Of a stretch of DNA of 64,000 nt, positions 43,046-56,305 are shown piece after piece; the first letter of the stretch is position 1, and each line of letters starts with the position of its first letter. Made by a program: the position numbers and the translations under genes. Source of the DNA: Virgibacillus indicus (lineage in GTDB: Bacteria > Bacillota > Bacilli > Bacillales > Amphibacillaceae); the NCBI RefSeq assembly GCF_002266285.1, contig NZ_NPMS01000002.1, forward strand, positions 248,001 through 312,000, in the 5' to 3' direction. The notes under the pieces were generated by a model. It was given only the letters and a program-made list of their open reading frames with translations, did no database searches and was not told the origin of the DNA.

Positions 43046-44932
43046 TTAATTTGCAATACGGGCGATATTCCCCTGTTCAATATATACAAGCAGAATAGAA
43101 ACATCTGCCGGATTTACACCGGAAATTCTCGATGCCTGACCAACAGATAATGGACGGACTTTTTCCAATTTCTGTCTGGCTTCTGTAGCAATTCCGCTAA
43201 TTTGACTATAGTCAATATTATCCGGTATTTTTTTATCTTCCATTTTCAGCATCCGGGCTACCTGCTCATTTGCTTTCTTAATATACCCTTCATACTTAAT
43301 CTGAATTCCTACCTGCTCTTTTACTTCAGCAGAAATTTCAGTATTTGCTTCAATCATTTTTTCAACCAGATCATAGGAAAGTTCTGGTCTCTTCATCAAA
43401 TCATATGCTTTTATAGCTTCTTTTAATGGAGTAGCTCCAGCATCCTCCATAATGGTATTGACTGGTTCATTTGGTTTAATCGTAATTTTGCCTAACCGTT
43501 TTTTCTCTTCTTCCACCATCTGCTTTTTCTCAACAAATTTTGCATATCGTTTTTCTGGAATCAATCCAATATCGTGACCAATTTCAGTTAATCTTAGATC
43601 AGCATTGTCATGGCGTAGTAATAAACGGTATTCTGCACGTGAAGTCAGCAGACGATATGGTTCATTCGTTCCTTTTGTTACCAGATCATCAATTAAAACA
43701 CCGATATAGGCCTGAGAGCGATCCAGGATGACCGGTTCTTTGCCAAGCACTTTTGCTGCCGCATTGATACCTGCCATAATCCCCTGTGCTGCTGCTTCCT
43801 CATAACCGGATGTACCGTTAATCTGACCGGCAGTAAATAAACCAGGTATTTTTTTAGTTTCCAGTGTCGGCCACAGCTGTGTTGGGACGAGCGCATCATA
43901 TTCAATAGCATATCCTGCACGCATTATTTCGGCATTTTCAAGACCTTCCACACTTCTTACCATTTCATGCTGAACCGATTCAGGCAAGGATGTTGATAAT
44001 CCTTGTACATATACCTCTTCTGTATCCCTTCCCTCAGGTTCCAGGAAGATCTGATGACGTGGCTTATCATTAAAACGAACAATTTTATCTTCAATTGACG
44101 GGCAATAGCGTGGGCCAGTTCCCCGCTTCATCCCTGAATACATTGCTGACAATTGTAAATTTTCGTTAATCACCTGGTGTGTAAACTCATTGGTATAAGT
44201 CAGCCAGCATGGAATCTGATCAGTAATAAATTCTGTTGTTTCATAAGAAAAGCTCTGAGGCTTCTCATCACCTGGCTGAATTTCCGTTTTGGAATAATCA
44301 ATCGTATGACTATTCACACGCGGTGGTGTACCTGTTTTGAATCTGGTTAATTCAAAGCCAAGCTCCTCCAAGTGTTCGGACAGTTTTACTGATACACGCT
44401 GGTTATTTGGACCACTTTCATATTCCAGATCGCCCATTAAGACTTTACCGCGCATAAATGTTCCTGTCGTAATAATAACTGTTTCCGCACTGTAGGCTGC
44501 TTTCGTTTCGGTTACTACGCCTTTACATACTCCGTCTTCCACAATCAGCCGTTCAACCATTCCCTGGCGAAGTGTCAGATTTTTTTCATTTTCAATTACA
44601 TGTTTCATTTCCTTGATATATATCGGTTTGTCTGCCTGTGCACGCAGTGCTTGCACAGCAGGCCCTTTTCCAGTATTCAGCATACGCATTTGAATATGCG
44701 CTTTATCAATAACTTTTGCCATTACCCCACCAAGTGCATCTACTTCACGAACCACAATTCCTTTAGCAGGGCCGCCTAGTGAAGGATTACATGGCATAAA
44801 GGCAATCATGTCCAGATTTAATGTAAGCATTAAGGTTTTTGCACCCATTCGTGCAGCAGCTAAACCGGCCTCGACACCGGCATGACCTGCGCCAATAACG
44901 ATTACATCATAATGGCCAGCGTTATATGTCAT
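43046..44932 (-). CDS. mnmG: tRNA uridine-5-carboxymethylaminomethyl modification enzyme MnmG (GidA)
   Basis: 628 residues. FAD-binding [19 protein letters not shown] at the N-terminus, [11 protein letters not shown] with the conserved Cys, [13 protein letters not shown] with the second Cys, and the C-terminal helical domain ending [20 protein letters not shown]. With MnmE it modifies U34 of certain tRNAs. The order mnmE-mnmG-rsmG-noc is conserved. Confidence 0.97.
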   Translation of the reverse strand: MTYNAGHYDVIVIGAGHAGVEAGLAAARMGAKTLMLTLNLDMIAFMPCNPSLGGPAKGIVVREVDALGGVMAKVIDKAHIQMRMLNTGKGPAVQALRAQADKPIYIKEMKHVIENEKNLTLRQGMVERLIVEDGVCKGVVTETKAAYSAETVIITTGTFMRGKVLMGDLEYESGPNNQRVSVKLSEHLEELGFELTRFKTGTPPRVNSHTIDYSKTEIQPGDEKPQSFSYETTEFITDQIPCWLTYTNEFTHQVINENLQLSAMYSGMKRGTGPRYCPSIEDKIVRFNDKPRHQIFLEPEGRDTEEVYVQGLSTSLPESVQHEMVRSVEGLENAEIMRAGYAIEYDALVPTQLWPTLETKKIPGLFTAGQINGTSGYEEAAAQGIMAGINAAAKVLGKEPVILDRSQAYIGVLIDDLVTKGTNEPYRLLTSRAEYRLLLRHDNADLRLTEIGHDIGLIPEKRYAKFVEKKQMVEEEKKRLGKITIKPNEPVNTIMEDAGATPLKEAIKAYDLMKRPELSYDLVEKMIEANTEISAEVKEQVGIQIKYEGYIKKANEQVARMLKMEDKKIPDNIDYSQISGIATEARQKLEKVRPLSVGQASRISGVNPADVSILLVYIEQGNIARIAN

Positions 44933-45043
44933 TGTTTTTCATCCTTTCTGGTTAAAAATCTGTGTTCTGTATTTAAAACGAAATTTTATATACATAGTTG
45001 TTCTTATACTGTTACAGTGAAAGCACTATATTTTAAAACGAAG

Positions 45044-46420
45044 TTACTTTCCTAAACAAAATTGTGAGAACAGCTGATCAATTAGGCTGTCACTTGCAGT
45101 ATCGCCAATGATTTCACCTAAAAATTCCCATGTTCTCGTTACATCTATCTGAACAATATCGAGTGGCATACCAAGCTCAATACCTTCCATTGCGTCTTCC
45201 AGTGCTTTTTGAGATTGTTTCAGCAGCTGGATATGCCGGACATTGGATACATACGTTAAATCACCTGTGTCAATGTCACCAGCGAAGAATGTTTTTGCTA
45301 TGGCAGATTCCAGCTCGTCCACTCCTTCTTCCTCAATCAAAGAAGTAGTCACAACTGGATTTCCTTCTGCCATTTCTAACACTTTTTCCATATCAAGCTT
45401 TTGTTCAAGATCTGTTTTATTAATAATAACAATATATTCCAATCCCTGAATTGCTTCAAATAGCTTAACATCTTCCTCGGTCAGTTCATCATTATAATTT
45501 AACACAAATAAAATAAGGTCTGATTCCTTTAATACTTGCCTGGAGCGTTCCACTCCAATTTTTTCGACAATATCCTCAGTTTCCCGTATTCCGGCAGTAT
45601 CTACCAAACGCAATGGCACACCACGGACATTAACATATTCTTCAATTATATCACGGGTCGTTCCGGGAATTTCTGTGACAATTGCTTTATTTTCCTGTAC
45701 CAATGTATTCATTAATGAAGATTTTCCTACATTTGGACGCCCAATGATTGCTGTTGCCAGCCCTTCACGTAAAATCTTCCCTTGTTTCGCTACATTCAAC
45801 AGGTCCAGAATTTCCTTATGAACTTCCTTCGTTTTTCTCTGCATCATTTCATGGGACATTTCTTCGACATCATCATATTCTGGATAGTCGATATTTACTT
45901 CGACATGGGCAACTGTTTCCAATAAATCCTGGCGCAGCTTCTGAATTAATCCAGATAATCGCCCGTCCATCTGTTTTAGTGCAACAGACATTGCTTTATC
46001 AGTCTTTGCACGAATCAGATCCATCACTGCTTCTGCTTGTGATAAATCAATTCTTCCATGCAAAAATGCCCGTTTTGTAAATTCTCCCGGCTCTGCTAAT
46101 CTCACGCCTCTGCTTAAAATAATTTCAAGCACACGATTAACTGCCACCATTCCGCCATGACAATTTATCTCGACTACATCCTCACGGGTAAATGTCTTCG
46201 GTGCACGCATTACGGAAACCATTACCTCCTCAGCAACTTCTTCTGTTTGTGGATCTATAATTTTTCCATAATGTATCGTGTGTGAATCAGCCTCATTCAG
46301 GTTCTTCCCACGAAATAATTCAGTTGTAATCGAAATCGCCTCAGGACCACTCAACCTCACAATTGCAATGGCACCTTCTCCAATCGGGGTCGATATTGCA
46401 GTAATTGTATCTGTTTCCAT
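45044..46420 (-). CDS. mnmE: tRNA modification GTPase MnmE (TrmE)
   Basis: 458 residues: formyl-THF-binding N-terminal domain, helical domain, and an inserted G domain with G1 GRPNVGKSS (227-235), [10 protein letters not shown] and NKTD. It ends FCLGK, the C-x-G-K tail with the catalytic cysteine. It works with MnmG on tRNA wobble uridines. A 111-base gap separates it from mnmG. Confidence 0.97.
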   Translation of the reverse strand: METDTITAISTPIGEGAIAIVRLSGPEAISITTELFRGKNLNEADSHTIHYGKIIDPQTEEVAEEVMVSVMRAPKTFTREDVVEINCHGGMVAVNRVLEIILSRGVRLAEPGEFTKRAFLHGRIDLSQAEAVMDLIRAKTDKAMSVALKQMDGRLSGLIQKLRQDLLETVAHVEVNIDYPEYDDVEEMSHEMMQRKTKEVHKEILDLLNVAKQGKILREGLATAIIGRPNVGKSSLMNTLVQENKAIVTEIPGTTRDIIEEYVNVRGVPLRLVDTAGIRETEDIVEKIGVERSRQVLKESDLILFVLNYNDELTEEDVKLFEAIQGLEYIVIINKTDLEQKLDMEKVLEMAEGNPVVTTSLIEEEGVDELESAIAKTFFAGDIDTGDLTYVSNVRHIQLLKQSQKALEDAMEGIELGMPLDIVQIDVTRTWEFLGEIIGDTASDSLIDQLFSQFCLGK

Positions 46421-46524
46421 CTTCGCTTCACCTCCAACACTTTTCCTTTTGCTCTATATTAATAACGAATTATTTTTTACGTCACTAACAAAATAGAATA
46501 CCACAATTTTGCTCAAAAATAAAC

Positions 46525-46592
46525 TTATCCACAAAAATATTTTATTCTTTCGCCAAAATAAGGTTATCCACACTGTGAATAACCTTATTTTG
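46525..46592. promoter_or_regulatory. DnaA-box cluster with inverted pair, between mnmE and jag
   Basis: TTATCCACA at 46525-46533 and 46564-46572, plus inverted TTATTCACA at 46574-46582. The last two sit in the arms of an 18-bp near-perfect hairpin (46555-46592, AAAATAAGGTTAT arms). It lies about 2.5-3 kb from oriC in the otherwise gene-free 46421-46735. Confidence 0.7.
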
Positions 46593-46696
46593 AATAGATT
46601 CATTACTGTTTTTATATTTAAAAATAGATTGAAGCAGCCACCATCAGTTCCAACCTCATTATCAAATCAATAAAAAATTATACTTTCCTATCAAGT

Positions 46697-46727
46697 AAAA
46701 AAAGCCCTGGTTTCCCAGGACTTATTT
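46697..46727 (-). terminator. terminator of spoIIIJ-jag
   Basis: AAGTCCTGG pairs with CCAGGGCTT around GAAA, with seven Ts following on the minus strand, 9 bases after the jag stop. Confidence 0.8.
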
Positions 46728-46735
46728 TAACTCTA

Positions 46736-47350
46736 TTATGGTTTTATTACAATATGACGATGTGGTTCTGTTCCGTCTGAATAAGTAGAAACCTTTCCAT
46801 GTTCCTGCAGTGCACTATGAATGATTTTTCTTTCAAATGCAGGCATTGGCTCCAGCGCTACTTTTTTATTCAGCCGAATCGCTTTATCTGCCATTTTGGA
46901 TGCCAAAGAAGTCAGGGTATCTCTTCTTCGCCCGCGATATCCTTCTGCATCCACGGTGACTGTATAAAATTGCTTTCCATCTTTATTTAACGCAAGATGA
47001 ACTAAATATTGCAATGCATTCAGTGTCTGACCACGTTTTCCGATAAGCAAAGCAATATTTTCTCCGCTAAGCTCATAGGTCACATGGTTTCCATCCACGG
47101 TAGTTTGAATGGTCACGTCAATATTCATATTTCCCGTTACTTCTTTAATAAATTTCTCTGTTTCCTGAATTTGATTTTTAGCGATTGTTACTTTTACAAT
47201 GGCACGTTTGGATCCAAATACACCTAGTAATCCTTTTTTTCCTTCATCAATTACATCGATTTCCACTTGGTCCCTTGTTGTGTTTAACTGCTCTAATGCT
47301 GATTGGACCGCCTCTTCAACTGTTTGTCCACTAGCAGTCAGTTCTCTCAC
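46736..47350 (-). CDS. jag: RNA-binding protein Jag (KhpB, SpoIIIJ-associated)
   Basis: 204 residues: N-terminal Jag domain ([19 protein letters not shown]), KH domain with [17 protein letters not shown], and C-terminal R3H domain ([19 protein letters not shown]). With KhpA it binds RNAs tied to cell growth and wall synthesis. Its start overlaps spoIIIJ by 4 bases. Confidence 0.95.
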   Translation of the reverse strand: MRELTASGQTVEEAVQSALEQLNTTRDQVEIDVIDEGKKGLLGVFGSKRAIVKVTIAKNQIQETEKFIKEVTGNMNIDVTIQTTVDGNHVTYELSGENIALLIGKRGQTLNALQYLVHLALNKDGKQFYTVTVDAEGYRGRRRDTLTSLASKMADKAIRLNKKVALEPMPAFERKIIHSALQEHGKVSTYSDGTEPHRHIVIKP

Positions 47351-48114
47351 TTTTTGTCTCCTCCAGTATTCGCATTACTCATCATTGGTTTACGGATGAA
47401 AATAGTTTGCGCAACCATAAAGATATTCCCAACTACCCAGTAAAGTGCCAATGCTGCCGGGAAGAAGAATGCCATGACACCAATCATCAGCGGCATTACA
47501 TAAAGCATTACCATCATTTGCGGGTTTTGTGCAGCAGGGCTTCCTGCCATCATTAATTTCTGCTGCAGGAATGTAGCAGCAGCAGCTATTATTGGTAAAA
47601 TATAATCTGGTGATCCCAGTTCAAACCATAGGAAGTTATGTGTACTAATTGCTTCTGTACGCATAATTGCATGATACATTCCAATAAGGATCGGCATTTG
47701 CACAAAGATTGGCAAACAGCCTGCAAGCGGGTTTACCCCATGCTTTTGGAACAATGCCATTGTTTCCTGCTGCAGTTTCTGCTGGGTGTTCGCATCTTTG
47801 GAACTGTATTTCTTTTGAATCTCTTTCAGCTCAGGCTGAATATCCTGCATTGCTTTTGAACTTTTTAATTGCTTTACGTTTAATGGCAAAAGTACCAATC
47901 GAAAGATAATAGTTACAATAACAATGGATAATCCGTAATTTTCATTAAATAAATTAGCAAAATATGTGATCAGCCAGGATACCGGATAAACAAAATAGGT
48001 ATTCCAGATCCCTTCACTCTCTTTTGTGATCGGTTCATTAATTTCTGTACAACCTGAAAGTATTGCAAGCAATCCAATTAGGACCACAAGCATGACATAC
48101 TTTTTACGCAACAT
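47347..48114 (-). CDS. spoIIIJ: membrane protein insertase SpoIIIJ (YidC1/Oxa1)
   Basis: 255 residues. Lipoprotein signal with lipobox LSGC (Cys22), then five membrane helices of the Oxa1/YidC fold with the conserved arginine in [21 protein letters not shown]. It inserts small membrane proteins and is needed for the forespore channel in sporulation. It is followed by jag, and rnpA and rpmH lie upstream in the conserved order. Confidence 0.95.
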   Translation of the reverse strand: MLRKKYVMLVVLIGLLAILSGCTEINEPITKESEGIWNTYFVYPVSWLITYFANLFNENYGLSIVIVTIIFRLVLLPLNVKQLKSSKAMQDIQPELKEIQKKYSSKDANTQQKLQQETMALFQKHGVNPLAGCLPIFVQMPILIGMYHAIMRTEAISTHNFLWFELGSPDYILPIIAAAATFLQQKLMMAGSPAAQNPQMMVMLYVMPLMIGVMAFFFPAALALYWVVGNIFMVAQTIFIRKPMMSNANTGGDKK

Positions 48115-48228
48115 GTTTCCTCCTAACTACTGAAAAACAATCGTATTTCAATAGGTTATTTCTATGCAGTTTAATCTACATGCTATTTTAGCTTAATTTA
48201 TAAAAAGAATCTATCATAAAATCAGTAA

Positions 48229-48576
48229 TTATCGATTATTTTTCAACAGACGTTCTTTATATAGTAAATGAGTCAGGCTTTTCTTAATTTCCGTATATTC
48301 CATTTGCTTTGTTGGCTGTCTGGCAATAATTACAATATCACTTGTTGTCGAAATATCCTTCTCCAATTCCTGGAAGGACTGACGCAGGTATCGCTTAATC
48401 CTATTTCGTGTAACTGCATTGCCGATTTTTGTTCCAACAGATAAACCAATACGAAAATGATCCTGATTTGTTTTTTGTACATAATAGATGACAAGCTGCC
48501 GATTAGCAAAAGACTTACCATGTTTAAATGTATGCTGAAATTCTATATTTTTCTTTATGCGAAATTCCTTTTTCAT
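48229..48576 (-). CDS. rnpA: ribonuclease P protein component
   Basis: 115 residues. [43 protein letters not shown] with the RNR motif, and [12 protein letters not shown]. It binds the RNase P RNA for tRNA 5' maturation. rpmH lies just upstream, as in nearly all bacteria. Confidence 0.96.
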   Translation of the reverse strand: MKKEFRIKKNIEFQHTFKHGKSFANRQLVIYYVQKTNQDHFRIGLSVGTKIGNAVTRNRIKRYLRQSFQELEKDISTTSDIVIIARQPTKQMEYTEIKKSLTHLLYKERLLKNNR

Positions 48577-48628
48577 TTTATCACCTTACCAGCAGCAACT
48601 TACCCCATTTTTCCGAAATCTATGTATA

Positions 48629-48653
48629 AAAAACAGCATTACCAGCTGTTTTT
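48629..48653. terminator. hairpin upstream of rnpA
   Basis: Perfect 9-bp stem AAAAACAGC / GCTGTTTTT with loop ATTACCA. T runs on both strands; it could attenuate rpmH readthrough into rnpA. Confidence 0.5.
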
Positions 48654-48722
48654 CATGATATTCTTCCTCAAATATATTCATCGACATAATTGATTATTTT
48701 CAGCCCCAGCGTCCATAAGAGG

Positions 48723-48750
48723 AAAAAAGACCACTGACTTTTCAGTGGCC

Positions 48751-48752
<2 letters not shown>
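48723..48752 (-). terminator. terminator or attenuator after rpmH
   Basis: Stem GCCACTGA / TCAGTGGT with loop AAAG and six Ts on the minus strand, immediately after the rpmH stop. It would lower transcription of rnpA relative to rpmH. Confidence 0.75.
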
Positions 48753-48978
<226 letters not shown>

Positions 48979-49081
48979 TCAACTTCATTTTTATTTTTAT
49001 TACTATTTAACCTTTGGCACATCTGACCCTGCTTATATTAAATTTTAACCTGCCATTTTCAAGAATCCCATCACTTCACTT

Positions 49082-49371
49082 TTATCCACAGCCCTCTGTT
49101 CAAGAAAAATCAGCATATTTTTTCTGTCCACAGCAAATATCGACAAGATAATCACAAAATATAGTGGTGTGGATATTTTTTATATACAAGCAGTAGGAAA
49201 TGTGGATAAGTGTCGAAAAACCATTGCACACTTCGCTTTTATTTGATATTATATTTGTGTTTAACTCGAAAAATAATAAACAGCAAAATAAAGTTATTCA
49301 CAGATTGTGGATAACATGTGGATATAAATTCACACCCTAGTTTATAAACTTGTCAACATTTATGTGGATAA
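49082..49371. other. oriC, upstream DnaA-box region
   Basis: Exact DnaA boxes at 49082-49090 (plus), 49201-49209, 49306-49314 and 49363-49371 (all minus), with weaker ones at 49168-49176, 49294-49302 (TTATTCACA) and 49317-49325. The surrounding 48886-49648 has no gene. This corresponds to the rpmH-dnaA part of the bipartite B. subtilis origin and also carries the dnaA promoter region, which DnaA would repress. Confidence 0.93.
49211..49217 (+). promoter_or_regulatory. Spo0A box within oriC
   Basis: TGTCGAA, an exact 7-base Spo0A box, lies one base from an exact DnaA box. A weaker TTGTCGAT (minus strand) is at 49138-49145. Spo0A sites among DnaA boxes restrict initiation during sporulation in B. 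subtilis. Confidence 0.5.
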
Positions 49372-49648
49372 AGTATATAAGTATGTTAATCTACTATATA
49401 CTATAGATTCTTTCGTCCACAGAAAATAGAGATGGACTTAGCTGTTTTTAGTCCAAAATTTAACTGTTGCAACATAAGTGCTTTCTTAACTTTGCACAAC
49501 AACCTGAAATAATTCTCTGCTTTTATGGTTTCCACTAATTTTGATCACCTTACAAGTAAGTTATTTCATCATATGCCTGTCCTTCTTGAATTAAGAGCGC
49601 GAGAGGCTTTTTCTGTCATTTATTCTCGTTGAAAGGAGTGAAATCCAA

Positions 49649-50992
49649 TTGGAAAATATCGATGAACTCTGGGTTGCAACATTGGAAAAAATTGAAGAAA
49701 AAATCAGTAAACCCAGTTTCGACACGTGGTTAAAGAACACCAAAGCTGAATCATTGAATAAAGATATGCTGGTTATTTCTGCTCCAAATGAATTTGCAAG
49801 AGATTGGCTGGAGAATCAATATACAAACCTGATCTCCAACGTAATTGAAGAAATTACCGGTACTAAACTGGCTACAAAATTCGTTATTCCTGAATCCAGC
49901 ACAGAAATCGACGAAGTCAAACCAATGCCGAAGCCTAAACCAAATCATGATACAAATGATGTACCTAAATCCATGCTCAATTCAAAATATACTTTCGATA
50001 CATTTGTTATTGGAGCTGGAAACCGCTTTGCACATGCAGCGTCTTTAGCTGTTGCGGAAGCACCTGCAAAAGCATATAACCCACTATTTATTTATGGTGG
50101 TGTCGGACTTGGAAAAACTCACTTAATGCATGCAATTGGCCATTATGTACGTGATCATAATCCAAATGCCAAAGTGGTTTATATTACGTCAGAAAAGTTT
50201 ACGAACGAATTTATTAATGCAATTATGGATAATAAAACGACAAATTTCCGCAATAAATACCGGAATATTGACGTTCTTTTAATTGATGATATTCAATTTA
50301 TTGCTGGAAAAGAATCAACCCAGGAAGAATTTTTCCATACGTTTAATACATTGCATGAAGAAAGCAAACAGATCATTATTTCAAGTGATCGGCCTCCAAA
50401 GGAAATTCCAACACTTGAGGATCGTTTGCGTTCCAGATTTGAATGGGGATTGATTACAGATATTACCCCACCAGACCTTGAAACAAGGATAGCTATCCTC
50501 ACAAAGAAAGCAAAAGCAGAAGGATTGGATATTCCAAACGAAGTTATGCTTTACATTGCAAATCAAATTGATACAAATATCAGGGAGCTTGAAGGTGCAT
50601 TGATCCGTGTGGTTGCCTATTCATCCCTTGTAAATCAGGACATTGATGCATCACTTGCAGCTGATGCCCTTAAGGATATTATTCCAAGCAGCAAGCCAAG
50701 AGTGATTACTGTACAGGGAATCCAGGAAGCAGTTGGGGAAAAATATAATGTAAGGCTTGAAGATTTTATTGCCAAAAAACGTACAAAGTCAATTGCATTT
50801 CCAAGACAAATTGCGATGTATTTATCCAGGGAAATGACCGATCTTTCCTTGCCTAAAATAGGAGAAGAATTTGGCGGCCGTGACCATACAACTGTTATTC
50901 ATGCACATGACAAAATAGCAAAGCTACTGGAAAACGACTCTAATTTAAATAGAGAAATAGAAGATCTGAAGGAACAATTAAAATCCTTATAA
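49649..50992 (+). CDS. dnaA: chromosomal replication initiator DnaA
   Basis: 447 residues, starting at TTG 8 bases after AAGGAGTG. Domain I (1-80) opens [22 protein letters not shown] when translated; a short domain II with Lys-Pro repeats; AAA+ domain with Walker A GGVGLGKT (150-157) and [15 protein letters not shown]-binding domain IV with the signature [15 protein letters not shown]. It melts oriC and loads the helicase. The rare start codon may keep the level low. Confidence 0.98.
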   Translation: MENIDELWVATLEKIEEKISKPSFDTWLKNTKAESLNKDMLVISAPNEFARDWLENQYTNLISNVIEEITGTKLATKFVIPESSTEIDEVKPMPKPKPNHDTNDVPKSMLNSKYTFDTFVIGAGNRFAHAASLAVAEAPAKAYNPLFIYGGVGLGKTHLMHAIGHYVRDHNPNAKVVYITSEKFTNEFINAIMDNKTTNFRNKYRNIDVLLIDDIQFIAGKESTQEEFFHTFNTLHEESKQIIISSDRPPKEIPTLEDRLRSRFEWGLITDITPPDLETRIAILTKKAKAEGLDIPNEVMLYIANQIDTNIRELEGALIRVVAYSSLVNQDIDASLAADALKDIIPSSKPRVITVQGIQEAVGEKYNVRLEDFIAKKRTKSIAFPRQIAMYLSREMTDLSLPKIGEEFGGRDHTTVIHAHDKIAKLLENDSNLNREIEDLKEQLKSL

Positions 50993-51012
50993 CAAATAAC
51001 TGATGTTTCACA

Positions 51013-51134
51013 TGTGAATAATGTGTATGGGCGTGCAAACTTATGTACACTTTATCCACATGTGTATATCTTATCTGAAACAGAATAAATCACACTTATC
51101 CACATAATCACACTGCTTATTACTTTTATTACTA
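51013..51134. other. oriC, dnaA-dnaN part with unwinding element and DnaA-trios
   Basis: DnaA boxes TTATCCACA at 51052-51060 and 51096-51104 and an inverted TTATTCACA at 51013-51021 precede an AT-rich stretch. After a short gap come the triplets TTA CTT TTA TTA CTA (51120-51134), which fit the DnaA-trio pattern that lets DnaA load on one strand. A nearly pure A/T run follows to about 51170. Confidence 0.85.
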
Positions 51135-51188
51135 TATTTTTATAAAAATAATAAATAAAAAAGAACTTCCACTAGGAGGATTATTTCA

Positions 51189-52325
51189 ATGAAATTTGTT
51201 ATTCAGCGTGACCAGTTAATTAAAAGTGTACAAGATGTAATGAAAGCTATCTCATCCAGAACTGTTATTCCAATATTGACCGGAATGAAAATCGAAGCAA
51301 AACAGCATGGAATTACATTAACAGGAAGTGACTCCGATATTTCCATCGAATCACATATTCCTGCTGAAGAAGATGGAAAAGTTAATGTTGAGCAAATTGA
51401 AGAAGGCACTATTGTACTCCAGGCAAAATATTTTCCTGATATTATTCGTAAATTACCGGAAAAAACTGTGGAAATTGAATCAGACGAAAATTTAAAAATA
51501 ACAATCCGCTCTGGAAAAGCTGAATTTAATTTAAATGGTCAGGATGCAGAAGAGTATCCACAACTTCCAATGCTTCAAACAGATGAAAGCTTTGAAATTC
51601 CGACTGATTTATTAAAAAGCTTAATTAAACAAACTGTTTTTGCAATATCCACAATGGAGACCCGGCCAATCCTGACAGGGGTCAACATTAAACTTGCAGA
51701 TAATAAATTATCTTTTACAGCAACAGACAGTCATCGTCTGGCATCAAGAGAAATTCCGGTGAAAGAAGCAAATATTGAATTTCAAAGTATTGTTGTTCCA
51801 GGAAAAAGCCTGAATGAATTAAATAAAATTCTGGATGACACAGAAGAAACAGTTGAGATCAGCGTGACCAGCAATCAGATTTTATTCCGGACAAAGCATC
51901 TGAACTTCCTGTCACGCCTGCTTGACGGAAATTACCCGGAAACATCCCGTTTAATACCTGAACAAAGCAAAACAACACTGCATGTCAAAACGAAAGAATT
52001 ACTTAGTACAATTGATCGTGCCTCACTTCTTGCCAAGGAGGAACGGAATAATGTAGTACGCCTGGCAACAAAAGACGATTCCAATGTGGAAATTACGAGC
52101 AACTCACCAGAAGTTGGAACTGTAGCGGAGGATGTTACGATTCAATCCATGGAAGGGGAAGAATTAAAAATTTCCTTCAGCTCCAAATATATGATCGATG
52201 CATTAAAAGCAATTGAGTATGATGATGTGAAGGTTGATTTTACCGGAGCCATGCGTCCATTCATCATCCGTCCTGCAGAAGACGATTCAATCCTGCAGTT
52301 AATCCTCCCAGTTCGGACATATTAA
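51189..52325 (+). CDS. dnaN: DNA polymerase III sliding clamp (beta subunit)
   Basis: 378 residues with three repeated clamp domains: MKFVIQRDQLIKSVQDVMKA, TVFAISTMETRPILTGV, and the end MRPFIIRPAEDDSILQLILPVRTY, the conserved C-terminus that forms the partner-binding pocket. It holds the polymerase on DNA. ACTAGGAGGA precedes the ATG. It ends at a terminator. Confidence 0.98.
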   Translation: MKFVIQRDQLIKSVQDVMKAISSRTVIPILTGMKIEAKQHGITLTGSDSDISIESHIPAEEDGKVNVEQIEEGTIVLQAKYFPDIIRKLPEKTVEIESDENLKITIRSGKAEFNLNGQDAEEYPQLPMLQTDESFEIPTDLLKSLIKQTVFAISTMETRPILTGVNIKLADNKLSFTATDSHRLASREIPVKEANIEFQSIVVPGKSLNELNKILDDTEETVEISVTSNQILFRTKHLNFLSRLLDGNYPETSRLIPEQSKTTLHVKTKELLSTIDRASLLAKEERNNVVRLATKDDSNVEITSNSPEVGTVAEDVTIQSMEGEELKISFSSKYMIDALKAIEYDDVKVDFTGAMRPFIIRPAEDDSILQLILPVRTY

Positions 52326-52362
52326 AAATAAAATAAAAATTGATTTTTAATAATTACCCTGA

Positions 52363-52395
52363 AAAAGCTCTTATCGAATAAAGATAAGAGCTTTT
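52363..52395 (+). terminator. terminator of dnaN
   Basis: Perfect 13-bp stem AAAAGCTCTTATC / GATAAGAGCTTTT, 7-base loop. Confidence 0.8.
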
Positions 52396-52534
52396 CATAC
52401 CGTAAAAATCAATTTTAAGCCAAATGAAGCGTATTTTAACCTTTTCGAGGGTCAAACCTTTCATTAATGCAAAAACTTTAGTAGAATAGGTATATGGAAC
52501 TTTTAACGTTAAATAAACAGAAATCGGTGATAAA

Positions 52535-52756
52535 ATGCATGAACAAATTGAAATAAATACGGAATATATTGCATTGGGACAATTTATCAAGCTGCTGAAC
52601 ATTCTTGAATCAGGAGGAATGGTTAAAGCATTCCTGCAGGATGAGGGTGTTTTGGTAAATGGTGAATTAGAACACCGGCGAGGCAGAAAGCTGTATCCAG
52701 AAGATGTTATAGAGGTTGAAGGCGTCGGATCGTTTAAAGTAATCAAAGAGGATTAA
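52535..52756 (+). CDS. yaaA: S4-domain RNA-binding protein YaaA (RlbA)
   Basis: 73 residues, a lone S4 RNA-binding domain: [21 protein letters not shown] then [26 protein letters not shown]. Linked to large-subunit ribosome assembly. It lies 2 bases before recF, as in B. subtilis. Confidence 0.93.
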   Translation: MHEQIEINTEYIALGQFIKLLNILESGGMVKAFLQDEGVLVNGELEHRRGRKLYPEDVIEVEGVGSFKVIKED

Positions 52757-52758
52757 CC

Positions 52759-53871
52759 ATGCATATTGAACAATTACAATTAAGAAATTACCGAAATTAT
52801 TCAAAATTGGATATTTCCTTTGATGATAAAGTAAATGTCATTATCGGTGAGAATGCACAGGGGAAAACCAACCTGATGGAGGCCATTTATGTACTGGCAT
52901 TCAGTAAATCCCATCGCACTCCAAGGGAAAAAGAGCTCATTCAATGGGAAAAAGAATATGCTAAAATAGAAGGCAGGATAACAAAACGCAAGCAATCCTT
53001 TCCGCTTGAGATCATTGTTTCTTCCAAGGGGAAAAAAGCCAAACTGAATCGGATTGAGCAAAAACGGCTGAGTGACTATATCGGCACATTGAATGTAGTA
53101 ATGTTTGCACCGGAGGATCTGACACTGGTAAAGGGACCGCCGCAAATTCGCAGACGTTTTATCGACATGGAGCTTGGCCAGATTCAGCCAAGATATATCT
53201 ATCATTTGGGACAGTACCAAAAAGTATTAAAACAACGAAATTATTTATTGAAGCAGATACAGCGCAGACAGACAAGTGATAAAACGATGCTTGAGGTGCT
53301 GACAGAGCAAATGGTGGAGCATGCCGCAACCTTACTGGAAAGGCGGTTTGTTTTTTTGGATTTATTAAGAAAGTGGGCAGCACCGATCCATCATGGTATC
53401 AGCCGCGGCCTGGAAACACTGGAAATCAGGTATAACCCGACAATAGAAGTATCAGAACGGGAAAAAAGGGAGAAAATAGAAACTATCTATCTAAATAAAT
53501 TTCATGAAATTCAGGAAAAAGAGATGGAACGCGGAACGACATTAATTGGACCACATCGCGATGATCTCATTTTCTATGTAAATAATAAAGATGTTCAGAC
53601 TTTTGGTTCTCAAGGGCAGCAGCGAACCACTGCGTTATCCATTAAGCTGGCAGAAATAGATCTTATTTACAATGAAGTCGGGGAATATCCCATCCTGCTC
53701 CTTGATGATGTATTAAGTGAATTGGACGATTTCAGGCAATCACACCTGTTAAATACTATTCAGGGAAAAGTACAAACCTTTGTATCTACCACCAGTGTGG
53801 ATGGAATTAACCATGAAACATTGAAAAAAGCAGAACTTTTTCGTGTCAGTGATGGAAACGTGTATACATAG
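52759..53871 (+). CDS. recF: DNA repair and replication protein RecF
   Basis: 370 residues. Walker A GENAQGKT (30-37), ABC-type signature [19 protein letters not shown] and Walker [14 protein letters not shown]. An SMC-like ATPase that helps load RecA at gaps. AGAGGATTAACC precedes the ATG, overlapping the end of yaaA. Confidence 0.97.
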   Translation: MHIEQLQLRNYRNYSKLDISFDDKVNVIIGENAQGKTNLMEAIYVLAFSKSHRTPREKELIQWEKEYAKIEGRITKRKQSFPLEIIVSSKGKKAKLNRIEQKRLSDYIGTLNVVMFAPEDLTLVKGPPQIRRRFIDMELGQIQPRYIYHLGQYQKVLKQRNYLLKQIQRRQTSDKTMLEVLTEQMVEHAATLLERRFVFLDLLRKWAAPIHHGISRGLETLEIRYNPTIEVSEREKREKIETIYLNKFHEIQEKEMERGTTLIGPHRDDLIFYVNNKDVQTFGSQGQQRTTALSIKLAEIDLIYNEVGEYPILLLDDVLSELDDFRQSHLLNTIQGKVQTFVSTTSVDGINHETLKKAELFRVSDGNVYT

Positions 53872-53924
53872 CGTAAAAATTCCATCCGTGGAACGGGTCT
53901 AGCTTAAAAATTCGGGGGGATACA

Positions 53925-54200
53925 ATGTTTATTCATATAGGTGATGACCACGTTGTCAGATCGAGAGATGTTATAGCGATCATTGACTTCCAATTAATTT
54001 CATCGTCCATCATTATGGATGAAATGATGACAGAATCAGAAAAACAAAATAAAATTTTCGGTTCGAAATGGGACGCAAAGTCAGTGATGATTACAAGAGA
54101 GAGAATTTATTACAGTACATTGTCTGTTTCTACGCTGAAGAAGCGGGCAAGCATGATTTCTACGCTCAGCAAATTGGATGATTTTTCAGATGAAGTGTGA
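53925..54200 (+). CDS. remB: extracellular matrix regulator RemB (YaaB, DUF370 family)
   Basis: 91 residues: MFIHIGDDHVVRSRDVIAIID followed by a region of about 50 polar residues and SVMITRERIYYSTLSVSTLKKR. RemB acts in biofilm matrix gene control with RemA in B. subtilis. A GGGGGG ribosome-binding site lies 6 bases before the ATG. A GTTCAAAAA/TTTTTGAAC inverted repeat follows at 54207-54240, before gyrB. Confidence 0.9.
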   Translation: MFIHIGDDHVVRSRDVIAIIDFQLISSSIIMDEMMTESEKQNKIFGSKWDAKSVMITRERIYYSTLSVSTLKKRASMISTLSKLDDFSDEV

Positions 54201-54251
54201 AAGGAAGTTCAAAAAGTCCGGTTAATCCCTATTTTTGAACAACTATGTTGA

Positions 54252-56207
<1,956 letters not shown>

Positions 56208-56305
56208 AATATCGTTTTAAAGTATTAGCAGTGGCAAGAGAGCCTTAATTTATGATTTTTGAAGGTAATCACTATTTCAGGTAAATAGTGATAGGAGGTA
56301 ATAGA

